Assembly: GCA_014058105.1 (NCBI GenBank)
Contig: JACGCM010001245.1
Span: 682,001 to 746,000 of the forward strand
DNA: 64,000 bases
Source of the DNA: Kingdonia uniflora
Taxonomy: Eukaryota > Streptophyta > Magnoliopsida > Ranunculales > Circaeasteraceae
Reading direction: 5' to 3'
In this document: piece after piece, positions 24,201-35,822 of the stretch
Numbering within the stretch: the stretch's first letter is position 1
Layout: each line of letters begins with the position of its first letter
Notes under the pieces: model-generated
What the model was told of the DNA's origin: nothing
The model's input: only the letters and a program-made list of their open reading frames with translations
Database searches by the model: none
Made by a program: the position numbers and the translations under genes

Positions 24201-27200
24201 ATTATGGTTATTATCTTTGATGTTTATAAATTGTCATTCGCTCATTACGTTAAGCAGAAGACTGCTTTTTTTGCTTACTTGTGTTGGTTGGTATTTCTTG
24301 GGTGGGTATGCATGTAACTTTAACTTTTAAAATAAAAGTTGGAAATCTTGGAAGAGAGATGCTGTAATAACAGACGTGGGGCTAAGCTGAGAGTCTGTCA
24401 CGTACTGTAAATAACAGATGTGGTGGTAACATTTTTTTTCTTCTTCTTTTCTCTTTTAAGAAGATAAGAGTATATATTAGCCGCTCAAAGTAGTCTCTTG
24501 AGATAGAGGGTTAAATTTAACATTAAGGGGAAAATGAAAAAGTATAAAAACGAGAGAAAATCAGTTAAATGAAACTAACATAAAATCCCATTTCGTTACA
24601 GGATCTACGTACCATATCTTTCACGTACTTGGAGATTAAGAGACCCAGAACCCAGTACCATTTTTCTGATAAACTAGCGTGTGCCTATGCCTACTACACT
24701 TCCGTCAAAGTAATTCACGTAGTCATTATGTGTTTCGAAGGCATACAGCGGGCATTCGGCACTATGGTCTGCATTAAATACCATCAAACGGATATCCCCA
24801 GCATCTCATTTCACGTGCTTCTGATACTATGCTACCTAGTAAACTCTACTCACCAAATGGTTGCTTTCAGCACAACGCTCTATGTGCTTTAGGCACTCCA
24901 TTACGCACAATATGCACCTGTCATATTGTGTCACTCTATGCCGAATGGAGACCTACGGCACCCTTGTCACCGTCGAACGGGTGCCTTGTGTTATCTACTA
25001 AATATACATCTGAGACCCAATTCTATTTTTCCTGCTTCTAGTACACAGCTCAACCTTATCAACCAAACAGTTGATACCACTTCTTTTGACAACTGAAAAC
25101 TACAATTTTAAAAAAAGAAAAAGAAAAAACAGTTGAGGATTTTCATTTGAAAAATCAAGATGAGATCTTCCCAAAACACAATACTTTGAAAGTTCCTTTT
25201 TCTACTTCATAACTATTCAAATTTGAATTTTCTAACGAGAAAATTGACTCAAAAGAATAGAATTGCACTCACTGCCACAGGGCACAATAGACATGCACTT
25301 TTGTTTTTGTTTTTTTTCCTTCTCCTTTGTGGCTGCTTTACCTTTTCCCTTCTCATGCTTCCAATTTGCAGAGATCCCTATGAGAACTTCTACCTCCTAT
25401 GACAATCGAAGTTTACGTAAATATTAAAATTTAATGTATTCTGAACAGATTTATAGTGAGTTTGCATTGCCAATAGGATAGTGACGTGATGCATAGTTTA
25501 TGATTGTGCAAGTAACAACAATGACTATGTAAAATTTATAACTTGGCACAATTTTTTTCTTTGTTGTATACTAAATGTAAACTTAATGTACATGATGGAA
25601 AATAAAATCTACCATAAGCAGAATCCCCGCTATAACGTACACATATATTTAGGATAAGGAGAATCCACTTTTCTTTTCCATTGAAGTGCATGCCATCACT
25701 GATTTCCAATAAATATCATGGAACGTGGTCCGTACACATACATTTAGAACAAGGAGAATCCATTTTTCTTTTTCATTAAAGTGCATGCCATCTATGATTT
25801 ATGATATCCAATAAATAACACATGGAGCGTGGTCTTATAAGCTCTATCTCAACTGCAGTTTTAATTGCTCGACTGATCCACCAGTTGGTGGTAGCATCAA
25901 GTATGAGTGACATCCAAGAAATGCCAAACAACTGAAAAAATATGGGTTAGGCATAAGATTGCTGACTCCATTGAGCAATTACAGTTAAAAGCATCTGAAT
26001 ATTTTTGGGTTTGACATGTTTAACCAATCTAATGACTAGGGCTGTTAGAGGTGGCAAATAGGCCGGGTTCGGGTTACACGGGTCGGGTCAATTCGGGTTC
26101 GGGTCAGAAAACCCTAACCCGACCTTTTTAATTAGCGGGTCATCAAAACCAAACCCTAACCCAACCTCAAAATAAACGGGTCAACCCGACCCGTTAAACC
26201 CATATTGCATAATGAAGCAAATCACCATTGAAAAAATTCCAACTCAAATTTGTTCGTCATGAAGCAAATATTACACCTTTTATCCCACTACTTTGAGGAC
26301 AACATAGCATTTCATTATCATGCCATTGATTTATTATCCATAATAATCCACTGTTGTCGAGATTGTCGAGATTTTACTGGAGGAAATTAAGATGCATTTT
26401 TAAACCTCATCGTTTAGAGTTTAGACAACTACAATTGCCCCTTGCTTGAAAGCCAAATTCATAATATAGAGATTAGAGGGGAAACTAACCAAGAGAACTA
26501 AATACAGAGGGGAACAAACCCAAGAAGCAAAAGAACAGCCCGGTATATAGAGAGAGAGTGCTCAAAATGAGGAGAGGCGAGCCGCCATGGAAGAGACCGA
26601 GAAAGATAAGAGCGCAGGCTTATTTGTTTTAAGAGGTTGTGTTCTACATTACTAGATTACCCTTAGGGTTTTAATAGTTGCATAACCTAAACGGGTTCGC
26701 GGGTTGACCCGAAACTGTTCAGGTCAAACCCGAACCCGACCTGTTTACATAAACGAACGGGTCACTGGGGTGACCTGAAATGACCCGAACCCTTTAAGGC
26801 CAAACCTTAACCTGTTAAAAATATGGTTGGGTCGGGTCAGGTCGGGTTGGTGGGTCAGTTTGCCAACTCTAAGGGCTGTACACCAGAAAATCGAACCCAG
26901 AAAATCAATCCGAACTGACCGGTTCGGTCCGGTTTTGAGATGTAACCGGATCAGTTTGGTATTTGAGAACCCGGTTGTTATCCGATCGAGTTCGGTTTAG
27001 GTGTTAGATACCCGGCCAAACCCGAACCGGACCGAATTTGATGATCTCTAAACCCTCAGATCTCACATCTATTTTTTTGGAAACAATCCTATCCCTTCAC
27101 CTTCTAGGATGTTTAGTAATCTCTCTCCGTCTTCATCTTGGGTTCCTTCAAATTTCTCTGATTTCTCAAACTTAGATGATTTCACCAACAACAACAACAC

Positions 27201-29401
27201 CGATAGCATTAGTACCTCTTCTGACGTTATTGATGATTTCCAGCTCCAAGACCACTTGTTTTTCTTAAATGAAAACACCCCAAAGAACTCTGATTTGTTT
27301 TACCCTCCACTATTCCCACGACTGCCCCCTGATAGTCCTGGAAGCAGTAGTGACGGTGGGATGATTTTCCCACCTTATGGAGCTAACTGGAGCAACAACC
27401 ATCTTAGGAGGAGCTGCTCGGTCACTGATATCTGCATGGGGTCAGATCCTTTGGGGTCTGGTTTGGGTTGGAAGCCTTGTTGTACTTTGCAAGAGTGTAT
27501 TGTAAGAATGGGACTAGTTGTAGGCTCCTTCATGGTCTACCTGATTCATCTAATGTTTCTTCCTTGGTTGGATCTCTTGGTGGGAAAAGCTTGATGTTAT
27601 GGAACAATGTCAAGAGCTTCTCTTGAGATTAAAATCACAGCTTAACAACAACAGCTTAGGTCCTATGGGTTCTCCCACTTTTCCTTACTCATCTTCAACT
27701 TCTTCTGTTGGAAAATGTATCCTCTGTCAAAACACAAAAACCGAGTTAGGACCCGACCCGACTCGACCCAACTTAGTCCAGCTCGGTTCCGGTCCGGGTT
27801 CAGAAATATATAATCCGGTTAGTTCGGTTCGGATCCAGCTCAGGACAGAACCCCCGACCCATGAACAGCCCTAATAATGACACAATTGTTAGAATGAAGA
27901 GTTCCTATGAGCAGGTAGGGTTTCTTTCCTAGAAAACATTTAAGACCCAGAAGGTTTAAGGTGGTTGAAAGATAATAGTATAAGAGAAAGAGGCAGAAGA
28001 TTTTGACGAATATCTATTGAAGAGTTTCAGAGTAGATGGTGTGTTTAGTATAAAGACGTCTTTCTAAATGTAGATCTTGGGTTGCGACTCAAATCCGTAT
28101 TAACAGTTCCAGAAATTTCTGTGGGCAATATTACCTGTCAACTCTAAGGGGTTTGGATGGAAGATCAATGAAACTGTTACTATCAGTGCTATATGCTTAA
28201 TAACATCGTTATATAGGTTGATGTAAGGCTATTTATATTGCCTATTTTATAAGTTGTAACCCAATAATATTTTTCGACATATAAACTGTCGAATATCTCT
28301 TCATCTCTTCTTTTTGTTATGTTGTTAACACTGTTTGCATAGTGAAAATTTTCAATGCAATTACCATTATCTCATATCATTCCGAAACTGCAGGTTTTTG
28401 TCTTTTTGGCGGCCGAGTACGAAACACCGCAGAACTCTCTAAATCAGGTAAGCATTAGTAAATACACCATAAAACATCGTATGTCGCAACTTAAGTACTT
28501 ATGCTTAGTGCATAATGTGGATAGACCGATAGAGCAAGTTTTAACCTTTTCATTCACATGGTCCATTTTAGTATAGTAACACTCTCAAAACTAGTAATTA
28601 TTCTGCAATGCTCTTAGTTTGTTATCTGTAACCGTAACTGTTAGTATCGTACTTTTTTTATCCTCTTTTGGGGTTTATTCTGGTGACCCGAGGCAATTGT
28701 CCAATAATCACTGAAATGTACCATATACTGTGACATACATTATTAACCGAGTTTGGCACAAATGTTTTCTCAAAACAAAAAATGCTTATACGAGGCAATT
28801 GAATACCAAAAAATATACTGTATTGAAGTGGCCACACCTTCACTTAATTCCGCAGACTCCTTTTCTAAGTCCTCTGTTAACTGATAAAAGGTGAAATCAT
28901 GTTTTGTAACATATTTCAAACAAAAGAATGAATACAAACTACTTACTTTTGCTTGCAAAAAATATTATTTAGTTTTAGTGATACTTTCTGTAGGGCACAT
29001 TACGTACTTATAACCGAACGTCTTGTTATGATTTTGAGTGCAGATAAGCCATTTCAGGCCATGTTAATTGATCTAAATATTTTCTTAATCAGGTTTCTCT
29101 TTGGGATGGTATCATACCATCTAAAGAGCATGCAAAATTTCAGATTCGTACAACAAACAAGTACCGCTTTATTGACCAAGTACGTACTCTTTAATTCCCG
29201 TCGTCCTCAATGATGTTTTCATTGTATCAAAGCATTATTTGTGTTTATGAATTATGTTATTTTTCACTCGTGCAGGGAAGCAACCTCCGAGGCAAAGATT
29301 TCAACATGACGCTTCACTGGCATGTCATGCCCAAGACTGGGAAGATGTCTGCTGACAAAATAGTTATGACTGGATACAGCTTTCCTCAAGTATACAGATA
29401 A
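21292..29401 (+). CDS. SPC22: Signal peptidase complex subunit 3 (22/23 kDa subunit), six exons
   Basis: Exons 21292-21417, 21516-21563, 24117-24179, 28394-28447, 29093-29179 and 29276-29401 all have GT/AG introns in phase 0. They join into 167 codons with no stop, the usual length for plant SPC22. The protein has a short cytosolic N-terminus, one membrane segment (about residues 10-30) and a lumenal domain. The ends [14 protein letters not shown]-x-x-A-A-E-Y-E-T-P, L-W-D-x-I-I-P and [10 protein letters not shown] are strongly conserved in the SPC22/23 family. It is a non-catalytic but (in yeast) essential subunit of the ER complex that removes signal peptides. Introns 2 (2.55 kb) and 3 (4.2 kb) are enlarged, intron 3 by transposons. 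The conserved frame suggests a working gene. Confidence 0.95.
22435..22585. mobile_element. Candidate short MITE in SPC22 intron 2
   Basis: CTTAAGAAACCATTTCTC at the left and GAGAGAAACTATTTCTTAAG at the right form imperfect terminal inverted repeats around about 110 bases of AT-rich DNA. No convincing target duplication is visible. The rest of intron 2 (21564-24116) holds only AT-rich DNA, a T-run at 22151 and a GTT repeat at the intron end. Confidence 0.35.
25638..25835. repeat. Two-copy tandem duplication of about 95-104 bp in SPC22 intron 3
   Basis: The unit GTACACATA...AAGGAGAATCCA...AAGTGCATGCCATC...CCAATAAAT...GTGGTC occurs at 25638-25731 and again at 25732-25835 with scattered differences and a small insertion. 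Confidence 0.85.
26046..26871. mobile_element. Second hAT-like non-autonomous element, nested in the first
   Basis: Starts TAGAGGTGGCAAATAGG and ends with the inverse of TAGAGTTGGCAAACTGA. It is bounded by a perfect 8-bp target duplication AGGGCTGT at 26038-26045 and 26872-26879. Both ends carry repeated GGGTCGGGT and GGGTTCGGGT words on opposite strands. The target is the terminal repeat of the outer element. No coding capacity is seen in its 826 bp. Confidence 0.9.
27109..27720 (+). pseudogene. Captured fragment of a plant CCCH zinc-finger (CCCH plus RRM type) gene
   Basis: The frame from 27109 has a Ser/Asn/Asp-rich stretch, then [12 protein letters not shown] and G-x-G-L-G-W-K-P-C near 27475. 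After a one-base frame change the reading continues [19 protein letters not shown], a CCCH finger of the form C-x8-C-x5-C-x3-H. A second frame change near 27590 leads to M-E-Q-C-Q-E-L-L. This order (R-R-S-x-[17 protein letters not shown]-x-E-L-L) is that of plant CCCH/RRM RNA-binding proteins. The RRM is absent. The fragment reads in the same direction as SPC22. Confidence 0.75.
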
Positions 29402-30460
29402 GGAAGGAAATATCTCGCTTATTTATTTTATTTTGTATCTGTAGTCCTTTTTGCCTTATATGAAGGTTATAAACGGTGAATTTCTTCAAGAAAAGTTAAT
29501 ACAGGGATAGTTTTTTTTATCAAATATGATGGTTTTTACTTTTTATGGTGTTTATATGCCTTTGTTTAAGTTATCTGATGTTTTGGTGTGATCAAGTCTA
29601 TTCATACCTTGTGTTGTTTGTGACCCAATTTCTTTTCTCTCTAGGTACCTTAGCTTTAGAAAAGGTATAATAAAGTCAATGTATATATAGAATCCCTACA
29701 TTCACAATTATGTGTTTAGTAATTTGATTGCAACTTACTTTGTGAAACAAATTTTAGAATCCTTCTTTTCAAGAATTTCTTTTTAGCTTTGGACTATTTT
29801 TTCTCTGTGAACCGCCGCCCCCCTCCCCCTAAAGTTAACAAAATTTTGATGCCCCTCCAAAGCTGGGCCCAAAGCAACTGCTTTGGTGGCCTTACCCCAA
29901 CGCTACCCCAAATTCCATCCATGACCTTCATGGGATAGGATGTGCAAGTATAACCATTTCTCGATAAAGATTGCTATTTCTAAACCCAATTAACATTATC
30001 ATCCCCAACCCTAAACGCTTTGGACCAAAAGTTCAGGCAATGACATTCACAATCCCTACTTTACCTTGGTATAATAAAGTTGCAGGATAAACAGGGAAAA
30101 TAACATATGGTAGATTCGTACGACTATCATAAAAAATAAATACAAAAGGCATTATTGGAACTTATGGTAGATTCGTATGGCTCTAGAAATGTCCTTATTC
30201 CAATAATAATGCATGAGTTTGTTTTGCTTCAGAATGCAGATTCTTATTTCCAAGGACTCAACCATCCCATCTGTACGAGTTCCTGGCAGTCTAAGCTTAA
30301 TGTTTTCACTTCATTATTGAGAGTCTCAGGGTCATGGAAGGTTCCCTTGCCATAAACGTGTGAGAACTAATGCTAACTTGAGCTATTTAGAAAAAACTAA
30401 CTTCTCCCAAAGATCTTTCAAACTTCCCACTATACCCGAAGATTTTGGTCATGGTAAGGT
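29402..30460. other. SPC22 3' flank and intergenic DNA
   Basis: Immediately downstream DNA is T-rich, as in plant 3' UTRs. An AATAAA lies at 29669-29674, though other signals are possible. The part 29800-29930 is unusually C-rich. No other gene is supported. A plus-strand ORF at 30155-30355 lies in a repeated segment and is not a gene. Confidence 0.4.
30205..30390 (+). repeat. Dispersed duplicate of the segment at 52119-52290
   Basis: The words AATGCAT, GATTCTTATTTCCAAG, TATGAGTTC or ACGAGTTC, AAGGTTCCC and GTGAGAA occur in the same order and spacing in both segments, with many differences. Each copy lies shortly before a copia LTR. The origin is unknown. Confidence 0.7.
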
Positions 30461-30685
30461 TGTAGCAACTTTTAATTCTTGAGAGCAAATAGAGAGAGAT
30501 TTCTTATTGATTCTAGAGAACTGTAAAACTGTACGTAATACAAAGTAGATAACCCTATTGAATAAGTTACCAAACCTACTTAAACTCTCCCCATAACCCT
30601 AAATGGCCTATGGGCTTGTTAGGAGTCCAATAAGACACCCCAACCTAGTTGGGCTTCTAGCTTGGTCTGGACCCAACTCCTAACA
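30461..30685 (-). repeat. 3' LTR of the minus-strand copia element
   Basis: Ends at TAACA (30685) next to a polypurine tract (minus strand CAAGAGGGAG). Shares with 37975-38243 the words GATTTCTTATTGATTC, GAGAACTGTAAAACTGTAC, GTTACCAAAC, CATAACCCTAAA and TTGTTAGGAGTCCAATA. The left end at 30461 is approximate. Confidence 0.75.
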
Positions 30686-31479
30686 CTCCCTCTTGGGGTG
30701 TTCCATACCAGGACGACTTGCCCCATCAAAACTTATACCTAGCAAAACCCCTTTTGGCAAAAAGCTGTGCAAGAAAAGAGTACAATTCTATCCCTTCTAT
30801 GGGTTGTTGACACGTATACGTTGCCTCATCAAAACCTCTAGTTAGTAAAACCTCCTAAGATAAAAAAAATGCACTATCAAGAAAATGAGTATAACACGTA
30901 TGCATCTACGTCAGGCTGGGACTATTCCCCCTAATGTCAATCTCCCTGAGATATTGATAAATAAATCTTATGCATGTCGATTCCGTGTACTAGCTGCTTG
31001 AACGTAAGTGTTGCAAGGGTCTTCGTGAATAGGTTGCAAAGATATCTTCTGAAATATCTTGAATAACGACAATCTCATTCGCCTTTTATAATTCGTAAGG
31101 ATGAAATGGCTTCTGTGAAATGTACTTCGTTCTGTCGTCATTGATAAATCGCCATTGACTTAAATGATGCAAGCTGAATTGTCTTCATACGAGTCGATGT
31201 TTTATCTTGGATAGAACACGCTACAACTTCGGTTGATGAGATGTATCTTGGAGTGCAACTATCATTCTCTGTCAGCTTCATGAAGTACAATAATCTTCGT
31301 GGTTCGAGGTGTAACTACCGCCGTCTACTTCATTGATCTCCAAATTTTTTTATGTATCCCCGTACATAAACACATAATCCATTTGACAATGGCCTCTATA
31401 TGGGTTTGAGAAGTATTCTATATCGGTGTACTCTATACTTTTACGTTTATCATTTCGAGTAGAACATACCCCAGTCTTT

Positions 31480-32062
31480 CATACCGATCAGATACCTCAG
31501 AATGTGCCTGATCTCACTTCAGTGCCTTTGGGTAGGAATAAAACTATGGCAATCCAAACATTTTACTGCGAATGAGTCATCGGGTCTAGTATACGCAACT
31601 ACCTATAACAAAACACCTCTTAGATATGACTTCACAACCCTAAGAGTTTCTCCCCCCATTAGGATGGTGAAAGATGTCGTTGTCCACACCCAAGTGATGG
31701 ACGCGCAATAAACGATTTAACACCGTGTGCTACATCCATATCGAAGTGTTAGATAACTCTTTTGATATATATTGCTTGTCATACAAGTATGCCACTACCA
31801 AGATATTCGATCTGGAAATCGAGACACTACTTGATTTCCCAAGGTCTTGTATTTCAAATTCTTTCCCAAGGTATTCAGTGACTCTCGCGATCTCCCCCGG
31901 AGTTCTAATAATATCTAAATCATTTAGTACACTATTATAATGAGTAAAGCTAATATCTGTGTTATAAATAAGAACACATGGACAGATAAAAATATTTGCA
32001 AAGTTCCTGACCTTCAAATACTCAGTCAACTTACTATGTTTCATGGGCCCTGATTGCTTCAA
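31480..32062 (-). pseudogene. Copia reverse transcriptase/RNase H remnant
   Basis: The minus strand reads N-D-L-D-I-I-R-T-P-G-E-I-A-R-V-T-E-Y-L-x-K-E-F-E-I-Q-D-L-G-K at 32062-31730, the copia RT segment that follows the catalytic box. The box itself is degraded (V-L-N-D in place of Y-V-D-D). Further on, around 31640-31500, it reads V-A-Y-T-R-P-D and R-H-I-L-R-Y-L, the RT-RNase H connection of copia elements, with stops. Further minus-strand traces occur up to 34.3 kb, but domain limits cannot be set. Confidence 0.7.
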
Positions 32063-35000
32063 GTTAACAATAACTTTTCCAGTTTTATTACGTATACACC
32101 TCGTATGTCAGGCTTAATTGCTTCTAGAAGCTTATATCTCCACAGGTAACTTCATGTAGATATTCGTATCTAGTTTCCCATATAAATATGCGGTAATTAC
32201 ATCAGACGCATGTCTAGCTTGTCCTCGACAACTTGGCAGACTGATCAGTAGCGAAACGTTATAGCATCCATAACCGGGTAATAGGTCACACTGCAATCGA
32301 TGTCAAATCTCTTAAAAGATTCCCTGAGCAACTAGTCTTGCCTTGACCAAATTATCTCTTTGAGTTAATCGTGTTTCTGTACCTTTCCCATTTATAACTG
32401 ACAGGCTCAATCGTATCACTTCGCATTATGTTAGCAAGCTAAGCTCCGCTTGGATTCCAGATGCCCACTTTGGCCAATGTATAACAACACATAGTTATTT
32501 ACAATAAGTGGTTTTGAATCCTCATCCTTGATGGCGAGCACAGCAACAAATATGATTACCTTGTTGATAAATCTTTACTGATCAATCCTAAGTTGTGCTT
32601 ATTACAGACTTTTAATAGATCGAGATCTTATTATTATTATACGTATGTGCCACCCTAAGCTAGTCTCGTAATGCATCAACTGGTCGCGTAACTACTATTT
32701 CCACGTCAATGGGTGATTCCATCCTCGATGAACCGACTACACTATTAGTCATATTTGTCCCATATTCTGCAGCTCCCTGGCTCAAAATACTTTCTTCCAA
32801 CGGTGCTCCGTACTAAGCGCGGGCCTCAGATTTGTTTGCGGTACAAATTCTCCTAAAACGTTTAGCTGCAGTACTAGTTCCCCCAGAACGTTCTGCTGTG
32901 TATGTGTATTACTTGCAGGTACATACACTTACGGTACTTCAATAGTGTCTATAAATGTGTATGTCAATTCATTTACGACCTATTGGAGGTTTGTAATCCG
33001 TTGAACCTTATTGTCACCTAACTTATTCAGTGACAATTATCTACCTGCAGTATATACATCGCCAGTGGGTTCTAAATATTCAGTGATAAATACGAATCAT
33101 AACCTACAAAATACCAGGCCGACATTGAGGGTCCCATCTTCATATATTGTGGTGCGGTTGACACCGGTACAGAACATCCAAATGTTCGTCAATGGGCGAT
33201 ACCGGGCTCTGAGCCAGTTACTAGTCGCTTTTTGGAAAAAATAATTTGATGATTTGTTATGGGACGAACCCTAATCAGTGCGGTGGGAGCAAGAATGCAT
33301 ATCCCACATACTAGCCGAAAGCTGTGATCGTAATAACAGTGGCCTAACGATTATCCTAAATCGCTTGATTCGGTTCTCCGCCAATCCCGAGTTGGGTATG
33401 GTATAGGGTACTCACGATGCTCAATCATCTATCCCATATAGCGATAAAATAATCATCAAAATCCTGTGAGTCACACTCTCAAGCCCCCGTTAAGTAGTAT
33501 CGATCGACTTTGACCGGTTAATCCAGGAACTGAGCCTGCGATCGAATGATCTAAGTGAGAAGTCGTGCTAACGTTGCATTCCTAGATTTTAATAATAGGC
33601 AAACGTAAGACCATCTCCTAGACGGGTCTATTATGAACATAAATACTTAAGTAGGCTACTATGTAGATGGAAAGGTCTACATGTGTCTTCATGGATGTGT
33701 CTGAAGCAAAGGCTGGAGATCCCACTCCACCTTGGTCATACTAAGATGAAATAATAGACTTTTCTTGAAAGTAATTGTTACACTTACACTCTCTGGATCT
33801 TCCTTCCTTTCAAGGAAAGTTGAGATGTAATCCTAATAATTTTCCTCACTAGCCTTGAGTGTATTGAAAACCATTCCAATAACGTGTTCTAACCTTTAGA
33901 GATGGGGTGAATGCACAAAACCTTGTCTGTCATTTTCTCCGATAGTCATTACGTGATAAGTATTATCATGTATCTTCTTAAACTTAGTAAAATCTGGCTG
34001 GATTTACTAGTGTGTAAAGTAGACTAGATACCCCGTATCATACCATTAGAGAGTAATAACGTGACGCACTCAGTAGGTTCTATCATGTTGGTCGTGCCAA
34101 TAATATTCATGCCATCCCCGATGCACAAGGTTGGACAAGAAATATGTTAATATCTCAAAAGGATCGAGTGCATGGTACTAATGTCTCTTAGACATGTGTC
34201 ATCACTTATCCGATTATCGATCATGCTCAATGAGCAGATTGATCCATAAACGGGTTGTATATAGTATATCAACTATCATACATGGAATTTAACTACTTCC
34301 CAAGCAATTAATTTACAAAAGAAAATCAAAGAACAATCTCGCATAGATGAGATACCAAACCAGTGCATGCCACGAACACTCTATTAAACTAAACACTGAA
34401 GAGTTCCCAACTCAGTCAATGATAAAACTAATAAAGCAAAACTACCACTATTCAACAAGTAAAGTTACTACTTGGCAATGCTCTCTAGGTGACATCATTC
34501 ATATATTAAGAAATTGCTACTGCTTATTCTTAGAACTTGATCCAATGTTGCATTGGTATCATGAGAGGAATCTAAAGCTACAGATTCCCCCATAGCGTAG
34601 TCTGTGCTAGCTACGATCATGTGATAAGTCTGGGGCTGATCTCTTTGGATCATCTGGGGTGCCATGCAATCTCGTACCCGACCTGACTATCTCGTATCCA
34701 TTTCAGAATTCTTCCTATTCCATTTTGGTCAATCGGTGAACTTCTTGTTCTCCTTGTCTCAGGTTACTGATGGCTAAAATTTAATCCTGCCATTGTTACC
34801 ACCTCTTGTCTATTCACGGTTGCGACCATGCCTGTAAATTCACCTATCACTAGACCCAACATTATATGACCCTGTCACATGCTTACTCATAGTAAACATA
34901 AGCTTAAGGTTCCTAACCAGTAGCTCATTGTTTTTCTCATAAAAGAGGAAAAATTGAATTAGGTCTGCGTGCACAGTGATCTATCAAATGTTGCCTCGGA

Positions 35001-35086
35001 AGCACAATATTTGAAGCGTAACAAATGCAATAGAATATTTCAATATCTCTATTTACCTTAACTATTTATCCATGTGAGATTATAGT

Positions 35087-35822
35087 TGTAGTAGCCTACT
35101 CGTAGCCTTCTAGTTCCAGTCGAACACCTGAAGGCTAGATCGAAGCCTACATGAATAGCTTGAAGCCCATACAACCCGCAAACAAGCTTTCCAAGACTAC
35201 ACGAAGATGAAGCCTCGAAGATGAAACCTCGACTCTGAACAAGCCTCGAAGACGAAGACAAATCCATCAACATCATAAACACTTTGACCATATTCATACG
35301 TGGTCGAAGGCAGACATGACAGACAGCCAGCTCACCAGACAAGACGGCAGCGTTGTTGGTTCTTACAGTTACAATGACACAACCAACAACAGCTACAGTG
35401 TTAGAGCACAGTGCCAGACCTGACATTTCCAGCGTCAACACCAACTCCGGGATACCCGCCTGATACCCGGAGGGTACACTTGTAATGTGACCTCCCATGG
35501 TGACTCTGCCCTACCTATGTTCTATAAATAGGAGGGAGGGGAACCATTGAGGGGTTACGAAATCGCTTTCCAGAACCTTTACAGTTTACCTTTGATTTCT
35601 ATGTAAAATTACCTAGTACTCGAACCTTCGACTACTCGACAGTAATATCAAATCTCTTAAAATCCTCATCAGATGCCGTGGAGTGTCCCATTTAGGCCTC
35701 TACGTAAGTATATTATCAGTAGATTTTTAATATTATTGATTATATGCTTTAATCCTCTGATAGAAGATAAACCCTATGGTGTAAGAGCGAACTTTCCCTC
35801 CTCATGAAGTTAGGCCCCTATA
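35087..35822 (+). repeat. Solo LTR of a gypsy (Tat-type) family, 736 bp
   Basis: Begins TGTAGTAGCCTACTCG and ends GGCCCCTATA (CA changed to TA). It is flanked by the 5-bp duplication ATAGT at 35082-35086 and 35823-35827, so it is a completed LTR-LTR recombination product with no internal region. It aligns along its length with the LTR at 2757-3453 in opposite orientation. A CTATAAATAG box lies at 35521-35530. The minus-strand ORF at 35058-35498 is chance coding within it. Confidence 0.9.

Larger units (their letters stand above)
26037..27873. mobile_element. hAT-like non-autonomous element carrying a gene fragment
   Basis: Terminal inverted repeats read TAGGGCTGTACA at the left and, reversed, TAGGGCTGTTCA at the right. 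Note that an inner insertion splits the left repeat. Flanks are CTAATGAC (26029-26036) and ATAATGAC (27874-27881), a 7-of-8 match to the 8-bp duplication expected for hAT transposons. Subterminal DNA is rich in CCGGTTCGGTCCGG-like words at both sides, typical of such elements. No transposase is present. The middle holds a captured piece of a CCCH zinc-finger gene. Without the inner insertion the element is about 1.0 kb. It lies in SPC22 intron 3. Confidence 0.8.

Noticed and set aside
24029..24317. Two overlapping ORFs of 63 and 80 codons
   Set aside because: One reads through SPC22 exon 3 and both run into its introns; splice sites and family conservation show the real frame.
27599..27874. 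Separate 91-codon protein
   Set aside because: Its start continues the frameshifted CCCH fragment and its end is the subterminal repeat of the hAT-like element.
35058..35498. 146-codon minus-strand ORF with many Cys and Val
   Set aside because: It lies wholly within a solo LTR and has no resemblance to a known domain.
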